The position numbers and the translations under genes were made by a program. 64,000 nt of DNA from Pycnopodia helianthoides (lineage: Eukaryota; Echinodermata; Asteroidea; Forcipulatida; Asteriidae). The notes under the pieces were generated by a model, which was not told where the DNA came from, ran no database searches, and saw only the letters and a program-made list of their open reading frames with translations. The stretch covers positions 10,382,376 through 10,446,375 of the forward strand of contig CM063244.1 in assembly GCA_032158295.1 (NCBI GenBank), read 5' to 3'. Below, piece by piece: positions 42,831 through 64,000 of this stretch. The stretch's first letter is position 1. Each line of letters starts with the position of its first letter.

Positions 42831-43553
42831 TAAACTTGGCTAATTTTCATTGTTGCTACATACCTTTTCCCCCTTAAGCTAAATTTCAAGCTGTTAAGCA
42901 CAAATGTTTGACAAGCAGAACGAGCCCAAAGTTCAAGTAATCAACATTTTTACAAAATGGTCACCACCACGGCTAAGCAAAGTCATGTTTCTGCCTTGAA
43001 TCGTTTTTGGTAAAACCTGTTTCTGGTCATAAAATGTTACCAACCAGGTTGACTGATTAAAACGTGTCACAACATGATACCATCAGAGTCTATCTCAAAG
43101 GCTAAACGACAACACATGCACACATACATGTAGCAGTCAGGTGTTAATACAATTTGTGTGGAGTGAAAAGCAAGGAGCAGAGAGCAGACACAGGATTAGA
43201 AAGTGAGCAAAGAAACTTAGGATTGTTCTCTTTTTTTGGGGGGGGGGGTCAATGGAAATTGCCACAAATGGGATTGAAGATTAAATGGACCAACAAAATG
43301 ACCAATTATATACCCATTCCATAGAAAGACTCTACAATTCATTTCAACGCCCATGTTTAAAGATTTTGTTTTTGGTATTAAAGATATCTCTTGGTCTGAA
43401 ACATTCCCCTTTTACGAACTTCAACTTTTGTACGAAATATTGTAAAATAATAATAAAAAAAAAAAAAACATCAAAAGAAACATTGGTGGGTCGTTGATAC
43501 ACCAACTTGCTGATTATGTAAGCTGTAACAAACATCAGTCAAGTTCTGTATAG

Positions 43554-64000
<20,447 letters not shown>

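Larger units (their letters stand above)
41060..43553. other. intergenic interval between PAN-tectonin gene and ABCC copy 2 (convergent)
   Basis: It contains two inverted-repeat elements (41,341-41,445 and 42,020-42,130), a TTAACCCTCCTAC-family fragment (41,460-41,640), the tectonin relic, an element shared with 28,880-29,175 (42,020-42,475), the CCATTTGG minisatellite and a partial palindromic MITE (about 42,885-43,040). From about 41,930 it is patchily alignable with the 3' flank of ABCC copy 1. No other gene is seen. Confidence 0.55.

Overview
This is eukaryotic genomic DNA from an animal. It has spliced genes with short exons, long AT-rich introns (roughly 35-40% GC by eye) and dense short repeats: palindromic MITE-like elements, a truncated LINE end, tRNA-derived SINE pieces and microsatellites. 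The gene families and repeat style suggest a marine invertebrate, most likely a deuterostome such as an echinoderm. That placement is inference, since the window has no species marker. Four protein genes are supported. Layout: (1) 1-10,511, plus strand: the 3' part of a CRELD gene (cysteine-rich with EGF-like domains) with two phase-compatible alternative last exons. One encodes a two-helix membrane anchor, the other an acidic soluble tail ending in the ER-retention-like tetrapeptide REEL. (2) 13,350-33,097, minus strand: a complete 31-coding-exon sulfonylurea-receptor-like ABCC gene (ABCC8/ABCC9 type, about 1,570 residues, with TMD0). (3) 39,051-41,059, plus strand: a three-exon secreted protein with a PAN/apple-like domain and about six tectonin repeats, followed by a decayed exon fragment at about 41,640-41,745. 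(4) 43,554-64,000 and beyond, minus strand: a second sulfonylurea-receptor-like gene, a tandem paralogue of gene 2. It is complete from its stop codon back to the fourth coding exon, where the window ends. The two ABCC genes share every exon boundary, many intron sequences and at least 1.5 kb of 3' flank, so the array arose by tandem duplication of the whole gene. They keep the sulfonylurea-receptor signature: a nucleotide-binding site 1 that looks catalytically weak (Asp for Glu after Walker B in NBD1, and FSVGQ for LSGGQ in NBD2) beside a canonical site 2. In vertebrates such proteins are the regulatory subunits of Kir6 K-ATP channels. No Kir6 gene is in this window. Six single-base indels break otherwise intact exons across all four genes (CRELD, tectonin, three in ABCC copy 1, one in ABCC copy 2). 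Splice phases are restored if each is reversed, so sequencing or assembly error explains them more simply than pseudogenisation. The strongest items for follow-up are the CRELD membrane-versus-REEL alternative ends, the tandem sulfonylurea-receptor array with a PAN-tectonin lectin between its copies, a perfect 41-bp inverted repeat at 37,177-37,273, nested TIR/palindromic elements inside ABCC copy 2 introns, and a G-rich (TTGGG-like) pre-mRNA tract next to the NBD2 Walker A exon of both copies.
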